From: Gossypium raimondii
Lineage: Eukaryota > Streptophyta > Magnoliopsida > Malvales > Malvaceae
Direction: 5' to 3'
Assembly (NCBI RefSeq): GCF_025698545.1
Contig: NC_068569.1
Location: 19,778,001 to 19,842,000, forward strand
Length of the DNA stretch: 64,000 nucleotides
Position numbers and translations under genes: made by a program. Below the pieces are notes generated by a model, which saw only the letters and a program-made list of their open reading frames with translations, was not told where the DNA came from and searched no databases. Every line of letters begins with the position of its first letter. The stretch's first letter is position 1. Shown here piece by piece: positions 48,141-60,214 of the stretch.

Positions 48141-49556
48141 TGTCACACCTCGAAAATCGGGTAATTAAATCGTGGGCTCAAGTGAGGAATCAAAATTAGT
48201 GACATAGAAAATAAAATAAAATAAAATATTAATTAGTTAATAATAATGGTAATTGGGTTAATAAAAATATATTAGTGAGGATTAAATCAGAACAATTTTT
48301 AAATTAGAGGTCTAATGTGTAAATTAGAAGATTTAATTGAAATAGGAGCTATTAGAACAAGGGAGGTAATAGTAGGGGGCTTAGGGGAAAATAGCCCAAA
48401 TTTTAAAATTTAGTTGGCTATATAAGACCACCAATCGTCCCTTCCCTCCACACTTTCAACCATTTCAAAAATAATATAAGATCTTAAATCAAGAGTTTTC
48501 TCTCAAATTTCCCTTCATCCTTTTTGTAACATCCAAAAATTCCCTTAGTCAAAAATAATATACGATAGATTTTTTTAGTGACATAAGATATAGATTTTTT
48601 TAGTGACATAAGATATAAAGAAAGTAAAGAATAAAGGATGTTAGAGGAAAATGAAATAAGAAGTATGTTGTGAAATGTTAATTTGAGTCGGGATTAAATC
48701 GTAAAATATAAAAAGTATTGTGGCCTAATGTAAATATTTAAACTTAAAATGACAAAATATAAGCACTGAAAAGTTAAGGGCCAAGAGTACAAATTACCAT
48801 TTTAAGAAAATGATGAATCTCATAGCAGGGATTAATTTGTGTTTTATAGATCTAATTAAGAAATTCTAATATCTATGGTTTTAAAGCTTGGTTTTGCATA
48901 AAATGGTGAACCTCATAATAGAGAGCTAAGTGATGATTTTAATATGATTTTCAAATCAATTTACAATAATGAAGTGGTTTATAAACTTGATTTAATAAAT
49001 CCGTAAAAAGAATTTGCATGATTTTTCTTCTTGAGATTGAAAACGAACATGATTTTTCCGGAAAATGTTAATTAGTGAAATTGTATAAAATTAATGATCT
49101 AAATTTATAATTAAACATTAGATCTCATGTTAGGAAGTGAAAATCGAGGGTTTAGTCAAGTTAAATTGAAGTAATTTGAAGATTAAAGTCACGCGAGGTG
49201 AGCTCTCTAGATTTAGGAGAGTGACGAGCTACTATGTTACTAGGTGGTCGCTTAGTCTGTTTAAAAATGAAAATAACCTGTATGTTTTTATGTGATATGC
49301 GAAGCCCCTATTCGTGAGGGAGCGTCCACAAGTAAGGATAAGGGGAAGGAAAAAGTGGTGTAGGTTCAGCAGTATTAGTGAGTCAATAGGTGAGTGTTCT
49401 TGCACACTGCATCATAAGCACGAGTTTGCATGCTAAGAATAGCCAGGTAAGGCATGCATACCCTTCTATTTAATGTGCAAAGCCAGTTATGATCTCATGC
49501 AAACTCGGTTTACATCATGTAAGCCCTGATAAACTTTATGCAAACCCTGCTGTACA
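48141..49556. mobile_element. Nested Gypsy LTR fragments
   Basis: An LTR-type start, TGTCACACCTCGAAAATCGG, lies at 48141. A second, TGTAACATCCAAAAATTCCC, lies at 48535. The rest (to TGTACA at 49556) has typical LTR texture with no coding capacity, including short repeats around GCATGC and CATGCAAAC (49420-49540). Boundaries between the pieces are not certain. Confidence 0.45.
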
Positions 49557-52105
49557 TGTAATGGCCCCAATTCAAGGTTATCGGAATAGTGGTTTCGTAA
49601 CCACAAATCTGATTTAAAGAGAAATTTATTTTAATATTTTTGCATGAATATTGATATGATAGGAAAATCGTATGAAAATATAGATAGAAGAATTTTACCG
49701 TTTTAGTGGTTAGTTAGAAAAAGAAATTATTGAAGAAATTGGGTAAAAACAAGGTATCGAGACCTCGATCTCGTAAAACCGAGTCAAAAATATTTTTATA
49801 AATATTTATGAAGTGTTAGTAATATGGTATTAAAATTTCGTTATAAAATTTTAATGTTTGGGTAGTCAATTAAGTGAAAAGAACTAAATTGAAAAAGGTG
49901 TAAAAATTACTAAAGGATTAAATAGCTCAATTGTTAAATGAGGAGGGACATAAATTGAAAATAAGCCCAAAAGAAGATATTTGGGCGGCATACGCTGAGA
50001 AAAATCAGGAGAATTGAAGAATTAAGGGTAAAATTAGAATATTGCAAAATTTACTTTAAAAGTTAGGACTAAAGTGGAATATCTAGAATTCTCTTCATTT
50101 TTCTCAATTCTCATCAGCCAAAAAACGTCCTAAGGGTTTCTTCAAGCTGGTTTTTCATAATTTTTGCACCAAGTGAGTTAATCCTTGCGTTTTTCTTGTA
50201 ATTTTTGTGTTTCTAAGACTTTTACAACTAGGTCCTATTACTAAATTCATTAGTTTTTGATTTTATGAATGAATTTGAAAGTTTCTATGAATATGTGCTG
50301 GAATTTTATGATGAAATAGGATGAAATTGAAGCTTTAATCTGTTTATGAGATGATTTTATTAGGTAATTTCAATAGAAATTGATTTGTAGGACCTAATTG
50401 TGAAAAAGTTTGAATTAAAGTCTAGTACTAAAATTCTGATTTCCAAAGCTTATAAAGTAGTTTAAAGTGATGGGATAAAGTGTTAATTGAGAAAAATGAG
50501 CTCAATTGAGAGGTTAATTGAGCAGGGATGAAATTATCATTTATTGAAAGTTTAGGGAAAAATGGTAATTAACATCATACACTAAAACAGTTTTGGACAG
50601 CAGCAGTAGTCTAACTTTGAAAAATCACCAAAAATTGTAGAGATCGAATTAGAGGATGGATAAAATATGAAATTAAATCTTATTGAGTCTAGTTTCTCAT
50701 AGAAGAAACTATTTAATCAATGGTATTGTAAATCATGAGATATAATAGATTTCGTGAGACAATGTCAGAATGAATTAGGGTTCCCCTGTTCTGACTTTGG
50801 AAAATCATTAAAAATTGTACAAAAATTATTATGAGTTATAATTTATATGGTTAGAATAATTAATGAGTATATTTTCATAATAAACAAACAGAAACATCAT
50901 CTGAATTCTGTACAATGAGATAATTAACTTTTAGTAAAGAGGGGTCGAAACTGTCAAACAATGAAACAGGGGAAACTTTAAAGAATAAACTGTACTTATT
51001 GGCTAAACAAAAAATTCTGAAAATTTTATGGTAAGAAGATATGTGAGTCTAGTTTTGGGAAAAAATTATCGGATCTTAATTTGGAGTTCTGTAGCTCAAG
51101 ATATAAATAATTTAGTGACTGTGACTCAGTGAGACAGCTTTGAATGCACTATAAATAATAATGGAATTATAGAGAATGTTACATATGAACATGAAAAGTA
51201 TTAGATTAATGATTAAATTTATTTATTTAGATCCGGAAAATTCAAATATGAAGCAAGATCGAGGAAAATAAAAAGTTCGGGATTAGTAGATTTTTGTTTA
51301 CGAACAATTGTCGAGGTAAGTTCGTGTAACTTGAATTATATTCTTAAATGCTTGAAATGTTTGTTATTTAAGTGAATATGATTTGGATGTTTATTGTATG
51401 ATAATTGATGGAGCATTGATATTCTTGATGGAAAGAGAAAATAAATCCCGGTTGAATGGAAGAAAAATTCGATGGATCTCTGAAAAGGAATTGACGGTAA
51501 AAAGGATCTAGCCCGGACGGGTGATCCTATCCCGATATAGCCCTCCCGAAGAATATGTGGAAAATGGAATTAGCCCGGACGGGTAATCCGAATTAGGGTC
51601 TGAATTTAGCCTGGACTGGTAATTCAGATCCAAGCTCATTAGAGTAATTGTCGTTGCATGGGATTTAGCCTGGACTGGTAATCCCGACAATACTCTATGA
51701 GTTTATATTACAGGGGATTTAGCCTAGACTGGTAATCCCGCTGTAAGGATGAGGTTCGCGGGAGTGTGCTCTCTGAAATGGAAATGTGCGCACATGAATA
51801 TGAATTGACGGACCCGGATTTGTACACTAAAGTGTACCTCTGAAAATCCATCGAAATTTCGAGAAATTCAACGGGATAAATATGGAAAAATAACAAGGAA
51901 ATGGAAATCGTGGAATTGATGAGCTCATCAATCATGATATATATTATTGATACATGGAAATTATTGGGCTAATTTGAATGTTGAGTTTGTGCATGATAGG
52001 GGAATAATGTATTGAATGGATGTATGAATGTTCATTGCATTGTATTGAAAATATTAGGTAAGTATAATTCTTGTTACATGAGCTTACTAAGCACAAAGTG
52101 CTTAC
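49557..52105. mobile_element. Gypsy LTR fragment, interrupted at right by the Tat element
   Basis: Starts TGTAATGGCCCC and carries, in inverted orientation, the blocks found in the LTR at 532-3031: GGTATCGAGACCTCG (49752), the TTTTATAAATATTTATGAAG block, and ATTTCGTTATAAAATTTTAA. At 51500-51740 it has short repeats built on TTAGCC(C/T)GGAC(G/T)GGTAATCC. It stops at 52105 in ACAAAGTGCTTAC, where the next element begins. Confidence 0.6.
51500..51740. repeat. Short tandem repeats inside LTR
   Basis: Five to six copies of GGATTTAGCCTGGACTGGTA and variants at spacings of about 40-60 bp. Confidence 0.8.
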
Positions 52106-54623
52106 TGTCGAAACCGTTTTTTGAAAACAAAAAATTTTAGTTGTCCACTTTTTTAAAAATAAAACTGGAGTCGCCACCGATCCTTTATTAAGGTGTGACC
52201 GGCCCACCTCAAAAATCATTTTGGTCTGCGAATTTTGAAAACAGGTTCGGAGTCGATTCACATACGAGGAAGGGTTAGCACCCTCGTAACGCCCAAAAAT
52301 CGGTACCAAATTGACTATTTAATGTCTTTGTGTCGAAAGTTAAAAAGATTTTAAAATAAGCTTGAATGGTGTAATTGGCAAAAAGGATAATCAATTGTTC
52401 AAGTCATGTAAAGAAATCGAGTCCCAATACGTTAGGGTACAATTCCTCATAATCCCCAAACTTGAATATCACTTTTATTTTATACGAAAATCTTCATTTC
52501 GAGAAAGTAACATGCCACACCCAATACGTTAGGGCACAACAAGTTAAGTTCCCAAAAATGATTTTTTATGCATTTTGAATAAAAATATTCTCGGTCATTT
52601 AGGATTGACAAAGAAAATCAGAACCCAATACGTTAGGGCTCAATTCCCCTCAAAAAATCCCAAACTTCCAAAAATGCTTTCATTCAAAAACCTTTAAATT
52701 AAGAAAATAACTTTGATGAATAGTTAAAACCAAACCATATTTTTGAAGGGGTATGTTAAAAGGGTTGATGTACCATATGATACAAATCCTTTAATTTAAA
52801 GCATGTATACATAAATATTTACAAATATATATACAAGTATAATATACACGTACATTTGCAAACAAAAAGAAGGAATGAAATACATCGATATAAAACAAAT
52901 AGAAATACAAGCATTAAAGAAACGTATAAAAGTATGCATATGTATTTATTTACAAAGTAAAATGTATAATCACATATGTATTGGTAAAACAGGAAAAATG
53001 CGTATATGTATATATTAAAACACCTATGTATATATATGTATAATTAGAAAAAGATTTTAAAAATGTGTGTATATACTATAGAAAATGAATATATCTTTAT
53101 TACGATAAAATATAGGAAATACTGTATATTCTAAAACGTGTGTGTATATTTATATATATATATATATATATTTGTAAAAAAATGAAGAATAATATATGAA
53201 AATACAATATATGGTAATATACATAAATACTATTTTCAAAAGTAAAAAAAAAAGAGTATACATATATCAAAATTTGCTTGTATGCACAAAAAAGTTTAAA
53301 ATATTCATATATTATAAAAACATATATCTATTAAAGAAATGCATGGGTATACTATGAAAACGCATGTACATTATATAAAAACTAGGCTCATATATATATG
53401 TATAGGAAATAATGAAAATAAAATATTAATAGGATATATACATATCTATATATATATATATATATATATATGGAAAATGCACATGTAATTATAAAAAATA
53501 TGTATATGAAAGATGCATGCAGATATATATAAAAATAATGAAAATAATAATGATGACAAAACTAATAAATAATATAACAGTAAGAATGCAATAATAATAT
53601 TAACAATATTAAAAAAACTAAAATGTCAAATGAAGGATTAAATCGAAAATAAAAAGAATTTTGAGGCGAATTTAAAAAAATACTGAATGGACTCAATTAA
53701 AGTCGCTGCAACAAATAGGAGGACCCAAGTGGAAATTAATCCATCCTCTCAAAACATCTGCAGCTAAGGACCGAATCAAACGCGGATCAAATATGCGGCC
53801 TAATTTAAAAAAACAAAGCAGGTTTAATTGCAACGCCCACGAGCAGGAGGGACTCAATGCGCAAATAGACCATATGACGTCGAGGCGCGGATCCTCCCCT
53901 TCGGTCGGGTCACCATGGTCGAGGCACGGACGAAGCACGCCGCTTTTGCATGTTATTTAAAACAATTTTTCTCTTTTAAAATCATTTGAATCCGAATGAG
54001 GAAAAAATGTTTATTCGATTGCTCTGCTAGGGTTTAATCCCTAGCGTCCTAGCTGCCTTCGCCGTCTTTCGTGCCCCAATCGCGACGGAGTCGGCCTCCC
54101 TTGGCGTCGCCGGTGAAAGAGGTAAGATTCCCTTTTCCTTTTTTTGTTTTATTTATTTAGAAAAAACAAAATAAAAAGAAAAAAAAGAAAATAACGAAAA
54201 GAAAAAGAACAAAAATCCAATTTCACCTTGAAAATCTATGTATTCTCAGTGTTTTCTCTCTCCCCTTTTTTTGCCCCCTTTTTACAGATTTAAAAGGACC
54301 TTTTATAGGCCGAAAAAAAGAAAATAAATCGAAGGAAAACACTATTGCTCGTTGTTTTTTCTCATTGGACTCCTTGAGTCCGTTTTTTAGGTGCTCGTGG
54401 AGAGTTTGGCGCGCGTGGAGGCCGAAACGTGCGTCGATCGGGTGTTAGGCGGCGTGGATCTTTATTCTTGGCTACCGAAGAATCTGGCTAGGGTTTTGTT
54501 TTTTGTGTTTTGGTGTGTTGATCTTTGGGTTTGGGCTGCTTTGTTGGGCTTGTAAAATGTAGGCCTGTTCATTTTTTTGTTTTGGCTTATTACGTGGGCC
54601 TAGGCCGATTGGGCCTTATTACA
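52106..54623 (-). repeat. 3' LTR of the Tat element, about 2.52 kb
   Basis: In plus-strand reading it starts TGTCGAAACCG and ends GGCCTTATTACA, so on the minus strand it runs TGTAATAAGG to CGGTTTCGACA. It abuts the polypurine tract at 54624. The middle (52790-53620) is extremely AT-rich with runs of TA. A GC-rich part (53690-53940 and 54040-54120) lies nearer the TG start and may contain the promoter. It has no coding frame of note. Confidence 0.85.
52790..53620. repeat. AT-rich microsatellite-like core of the LTR
   Basis: Dense TATATA runs (for example 53148-53172 and 53440-53471) and repeated ATATGTATAT phrases. Confidence 0.75.
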
Positions 54624-54636
54624 GCTGCCCCTCTTT
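54624..54636 (-). other. Polypurine tract
   Basis: The minus strand reads AAAGAGGGGCAGC immediately before the LTR start TGTAATAAGG. This is the expected primer site for plus-strand DNA synthesis and fixes both the element orientation and the LTR boundary. Confidence 0.85.
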
Positions 54637-54759
54637 GCTCATTGTCGTGTAACGGGAATAGAGGAAAGACTACAAGGCCCAATTGTGCCTGATCTTGCGG
54701 AGTTTCAACTTCTTCAATGCTTCTCTTCTTTAGGCAGCCTTGTTCCTTCCTACTGCATC

Positions 54760-55660
54760 CTCAGAGGTATAGAAACCGGTGCTTCAATCCACTCCACTGC
54801 AATGTCAAGGAGATAGGATTCATACTTTGTAGCTTCTCAAAAGAACAAAATTTGCCATCTTTGATCTACTCCTCTGCAACTTCAGGGAGATAAGTCTTAT
54901 AGCTTCAACTTGTTCTACTATAATTTAAGGATAAATCTTGATGCGATCTGCTCTACTGCAACTCCAGAGAGATGATCTGCAGTTTTAATCCACACCATTG
55001 CAACTTCAAGGAGATTGGATTGGTTACTTCAGTCTGCTCCACTGCAACTTCAGGGAGATAAGACTTGTATATTCTATCTACTTCACCACCAGTATGGGAA
55101 GACAAGATCTGCTTTCTTCGATCTACTTCACGCCAATACATGAAAACAAGATCTACTTTTTCAATCGATTCCACTGCCGATCGGGGAGGTAGAGTTACTG
55201 GCTTCAATATACTCCACTGCAACTTCAGGGAGGTAAAATCCGCCATCTTCGATCTGCTCCACTACTGCTTAGGGAGGCAAGATCTGTAATCTTCAATCTA
55301 CTTCGTCGCCAGTATGGGAAGATAAAATATGTATATTCGATCCACTTCGCTACCAATATAGGAAGACAGGACCTAATATCTTTGATCTACTTCATGCCAG
55401 TACATGAAGACATGATCTGTTTTCTTCGACCTACTCCACCACCAGTATGGGGAGACAAGATCTGTTTCTTTGATCTACTTCACGCCAGTACATGAAGACA
55501 AGATCTGCTTTCTTTGATCTGCTTCGCCACCAGTATGGGAAGGCAAGATCAACTTTTTTCTGATCTCTGATCTACTTCACGCCAGTACATGAAGACAAGA
55601 TCTGTTATCTTTCAACCTGCTCCACTGCTGCTCAGGGAGATAAGGTTTTATGATTCCACC
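54760..55660 (-). repeat. Tandem repeat array in the 3' UTR of the Tat element
   Basis: About fifteen degenerate units of roughly 50-65 bp. Each combines GATCTG(C/T)T, a CTTCGATCTACTTC-type segment, and one of three alternating variants: CACTGCAACTTCAGGGAGAT, CACCAGTATGGGAAGACAAG or CACGCCAGTACATGAAGACA. The array lies between integrase and the polypurine tract and has no coding capacity. Confidence 0.85.
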
Positions 55661-56523
55661 AACCTGTTTTCTGTGGAACATGACCTGTATGATGAACCTA
55701 ATTATGCCTAGTGATTAGGATGTCATGATCAAATGAATCAAATGCTCCTAACTAGACGTGTGTGAATGACATTTGAATGTTATGTCATGAAAAATTAATA
55801 TTGAATGTTTAAAGTCATTATTGCTCATTAAGGCTTCCTTTGTGACAACAACGCTTCGTCAAAACTTGGAAATCTTAATATTGACTCTTGACCCCTAGAT
55901 ATCTTCGACCTTTTAACCCGGTGAAGTCTAAACAACAGTCCTGTTTCAGGTTCCTAAGCTATTTAAAGATTCCTAGAGTAATATGAAAAACTTCCCTCGT
56001 GAAAGTTTTACTAGTCCATTAATCGTCATTCTAAAGCAACATGCTTGCGAAAAGATCATAACGATGGATAAAACAAAATTAGTCTGGGAGGATAGCTCGC
56101 AATGGATTGTCAATGATAGAGGAATTGTCTGGGGACATTTATATTGAAAAAGAATGACATATTTTAACAACGAATTCAATACAAATACTATGAACATGTG
56201 CCCCAGATATCTCTGCTTGAATTTCTCTATACAGCTTTTCGAAGACCCTTCTGAATTCAACACGTGTTTAGGAAATTCACAGTATTTTGTTGATACCCCA
56301 AGATGTCGTCTATTCCTTTCTGCCGATTTAGGTACCACAAGACTACCACGCGACAATCAAAATTTGAGCCGCCCTTTTCGGGTTTTCAACTCAAATCCCC
56401 TTTGGTCTCAAGGTGCCCTTTGCGGGTTTTCACCCTAGCCTCTCCATTTTTTTTATTTTTTTATTTTTATTTTTTGGAATCAAAGCGCCCTTTGTGGGTT
56501 TTCACCTTGGTTCCCTCCCTTCT
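55661..56523 (-). other. Rest of the Tat 3' UTR
   Basis: Non-coding on both strands as far as I can tell. Near 56365-56520 a short segment with GCCC(T/G)TT(T/G)(C/T)GGGTTTTCA recurs three times. Confidence 0.6.
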
Positions 56524-57264
56524 TCAAGTAAAGTACCTCTTCACCGAATCTGAATTTACCGGATTAGGTAAATTTTTCCCATCCATTTCAGCCAGGATTA
56601 GGGCTCCTCCAGAAAAGGCCTTTTTTACAACATAAGGACCCTCCCAATTCGGCATCCATTTCCCCCTAAAATCCTTTTGTAGAGGCAAAATTTTTCTCAA
56701 CACCAGGTCCCCCTCGTGAAATTCTCTGGGTCGGACTTTCTTGTTGTAGGCTCGCATCATTCTTTTCTGGTACATCTGACCGTGCTGAATAGCCTTTAGC
56801 CTCTTTCCCTCTATCAAGTTCAACTGATCGTATCGAGATTGAACCCATTCCGCTTCATCCAATTGTAGCTCAGACAAAACTCGGAGAGAAGGGATTTCAA
56901 CTTCGATGGGCAAGACTGCCTCCATGCCATAAACTAAGGAGAAAGGCGTTGCCCCGGTAGAGGTCCTGGTTGACGTTCGATAAGCAAGGAGGGCAAACGG
57001 TAATTTCTCGTGCCAGTCCCTGTAAGTCTCAGTCATCTTCCCTACAATCTTCTTTATATTTTTATTGGCCGCTTCTACTGCACCATTCATTTTTGGGCGA
57101 TACGGCGACGAATTGTGATGTCTGATCTTGAATTGACCGCAGACCTCTGCTATTGAGCTGTTGTTCAAATTCAATGCATTGTCGGATATGATTCTTTCAG
57201 GCATTCCATACCGACATATGATCTCTCTCTTCAAGAACTTCTTGTTGATGACTTTGTAACATTA
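56524..57264 (-). pseudogene. Integrase core and C-terminal part (pol)
   Basis: The frame carries the second half of a DDE integrase: KREIICRYGMPERIISDN with the second catalytic Asp, then HHNSSPYRPKMNGAVEAANK with the catalytic Glu (NGAVEAAN). A GPY/F-like C-terminal module follows (MPNWEGPYVVKKAF). It is in the same frame as the upstream pol segment and is separated only by a TAA at 57262-57264, between the first and second catalytic Asp. It ends at a normal-looking stop after KRYFT. Confidence 0.9.
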
Positions 57265-59691
57265 GCATACGGCGGCTTCTACCCATTTGGTGAAGTAGTC
57301 AATAACCACGAATATGAAACGATGCCTATTTGAAGCCTTCGGCGATATTGGCCCGATAACATCCATACTCCACATGAAGAAAAGCCATGGAGAAGTCATG
57401 ACATGAAGAGGTGAAGGAGGTGCATGCATTTTATCACCATAGATTTGACATTTATGGCACTTCTTGGAATAATTGATGCAATCCCCTTCCATGGTAGACC
57501 AGTAGTACCCGAATCTCATAATCTGCCTAGCCATTGTGAACCCACTGGCATGCGTTCCGCAGATGCCCTCATGGACTTCCTCCAGAATTTTCTTTGCTTC
57601 TACGGCGTCCACACATCTTCGCAGTACCTGATCTTTTCCCCTCTTGTACAAGATATCCCCATCTAAGACGTAATCAATGGCTAGTCTTCTCAGAGTTCTC
57701 TTTTCATTCTCCGTTGCCTGGCCAGGATACTCACGATTTTTTACATACCGTAGTATATCTTGATACCAAGGACTATCATCGATTTCCCCTTCTTCAATAT
57801 TGTAACAATGAGTCGGGTCTTCATAGATACTCATTTGGATTGGTTTCATATCCCCATGTCTGTTCAGCTTGATCATGGAAGCTAAGGTAGCTAGTGCATC
57901 AGCCATCTGGTTCTCATCTCGTGGGAGATAGCAAAAAGTGATGTCCTCAAACTCCTTAATCAATTCGATGACCAACTTTCGATAACTGATTAATTTGGGA
58001 TCTCTCGTTTCCCATTCACCCCTGAGCTGATATATCACCAATGCCGAATCTCCATAGACCTCTAACACTTTGATTCTTCGCTCTATAGCTGCACGAATCC
58101 CCATGATGCATGCTTCGTACTCTGCCATGTTGTTTGTACAATCAAAATCCAATTTGCAAGTGAAAGGATAATGATCACCATTCGGGGACACTAGGACTGC
58201 CCCAATTCCATTGCCCACAGCATTCGAGGCTCCATCAAAGTTTAACCTCCAACCGTGACTTTCTTGTGGATTTTCTTCAGTAGCCGCTATACACATCAGG
58301 TCTTCATTTGGGAAATCAAAACTCAATGGCTCGTAGTCCTCCAGAGCTCTACTAGCTAGAAAGTCAGCAATTGCACTCCCTTTCACAGCCTTTTGGCTCA
58401 CATAGACAATATCAAATTCGGACAGTAAGATCTGCCATCGGGCCATTCTCCCGTTCAAAGCAGTTGATTCCATCATATATTTTAACGGGTCTAACTTTGA
58501 GATTAGCCAAGTCGTATGGTATAACATGTACTGCCTTAATCTTCGGGTTGTCCAAATCAAGGCACAACATAACTTCTCAATAGGCGAATATCTCATTTCA
58601 CAGTCAGTGAATTTCTTGCTGAGATAATATATCGCCCTTTCTTTTCTCCCCGTTTCATCATGTTGGCCTAGCACACACCCCATGGAATTATCAAATACTG
58701 TCAGATATAATATCAGCGGCCTATCCGGGCTAGGTGGTGACAGCACTGGAGTGTTAGACAAATACTGCTTCACCTTGTTAAAAGCTTCTTCGCATTCTTC
58801 ATCCCAAGTACCAGGATTATGTTTCTTCAGAAGGCGAAATATAGGGTCACATTTCTTAGTCAGTTGTGAAATGAACCTAGCGATGTAATTCAGTCTTCCA
58901 AGGAAACCCCGAACTTCTTTCTGAGTGCGAGGTGGAGGTAAATCTCGTATTGCCTTGACTTTGTCTGGGTCAATCTCGATTCCCTTTTCACTGACTGTGA
59001 AGCCTAGCAACTTTCCTGACCTGATCCCAAAAGTGCACTTCGCTGGATTGAGCTTGAGCTGGAACTTTCTCAATCTTAAGAATAACTTTCTCAAGACCCG
59101 TACATGTTCGCCCTCCGTTCTAGATTTCGCGATCATATCATCAACGTAAACCTCAATTTCCCTGTGCATCATGTCATGAAACAAGGCTACCATGGCTCTT
59201 TGGTATGTCGCTCCTGCATTCTTCAATCCAAACGGCATCACTTTATAACAAAACGTCCCCCATAACGTAATGAACGTAGTCTTTCTCATGTTTTTAGGAT
59301 GCATCTTTATCTGATTATACCTAGAAAAACCATCCATGAAGGAAAACAGTGAAAAGCCCACAGTATTATCTACCAATGTGTCAATGTGAGGCAATGGGAA
59401 ATTATCCTTTGGACTAGCCTTGTTCAAATCCTGATAATCCACACACATTCTTACTTTTCCATCTTTCTTTGGAACTGGTACGATGTTAGCCACCCACTCA
59501 GAATACCTGACTTCTTGCAGAAATCCGGCATCAAACTGCTTTTGGACCTCCTCTTTTATCTTCAACACGATATCAGGCCTCATCCTTCTGAGCTTTTGTT
59601 GCACTGGCTTGCAATCTTCTCTTATAGGGAGACGATGAACTACAATGTTGGTACTCAACCCTGGCATATCCTGGTATGACCATGCAAACAC
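57262..59691 (-). pseudogene. Reverse transcriptase, dual RNase H and integrase N-terminus (pol)
   Basis: An 809-codon open stretch. Reverse transcriptase spans about 50-235 with the active site YVDD near 182-185. A degenerate Gypsy RNase H follows (about 320-450). A second RNase H of archaeal type lies at about 478-605, with LNFDGAS, NNMAEYEACI, VYGDSALVI and ENQMADALA supplying its D, E, D, D residues. The integrase HHCC zinc motif is at about 700-745 (HEGICGTHASG, CHKCQIY), then the first catalytic Asp in SMDVIGPI. The frame is cut upstream by the TGA at 59704 and downstream by the TAA at 57262. Dual RNase H is diagnostic of the Tat lineage. Confidence 0.93.
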
Positions 59692-59974
59692 GTCCTTGAA
59701 CTCTCAGAGTAATTCGATGAGGTCTTGTCTTGTCTTTGCAGAGATATCCGATCCGATCTTCACCTCTTTACCTTCCTCTAAGCTCACAATTTCTATTGAT
59801 TCCCTGTGAGGTAGGATTTGCTTCTCGGCCCTTTCTACCATCTTCAACAAGTCAGGAGACAAACCACAGTCTTCATTATCTTCAAAATCATGCGATCCCT
59901 CTAAACACATGTTTCGTTCAAAAGGAGACTCTAAATTTGTAAGAGTGACATTCGCATCATTGATATCGTGGGAC
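59692..59974 (-). pseudogene. Leader segment of pol between intron and reverse transcriptase
   Basis: A short acidic frame (from the predicted splice acceptor at 59975, through CLEGSHDFEDNEDCG, to DLIELL) is in frame with the reverse transcriptase but is interrupted by a TGA at 59704-59706. The stop fits a CGA to TGA transition. Confidence 0.7.
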
Positions 59975-60214
59975 CTGTTATGAAAAACAATATGGATTCA
60001 AGAATTTGTTTGGTGCAATATGGTCATGAATGAAATGCAAGTGTAGTTTGAGAGAAACTTAAAATAACTGCTCTTATGGAAAGAAAGATTTGCTCCAAAA
60101 ATGACTGCAAACATGAACTTTATTAAAATAACGATTTTCTGGACATGAGCTATTTCACAAAGGAATCCTTATCACTTCTAGGCTAAAAAGCAATAAGGGT
60201 GTTCTGGACATTAC
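59975..60214 (-). other. Predicted intron between protease and reverse transcriptase
   Basis: On the minus strand a donor AGA|GTAATG (60215/60214) and a strong acceptor TTTTTCATAACAG|G (59975/59974) bound 240 bp that are AT-rich and full of stops. Removing it joins the protease frame to the leader of the reverse transcriptase in the same phase, with no stop at the joint. An intron at this place is known from Ogre elements of the Tat lineage. Splicing here is inferred from sequence only. Confidence 0.65.
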
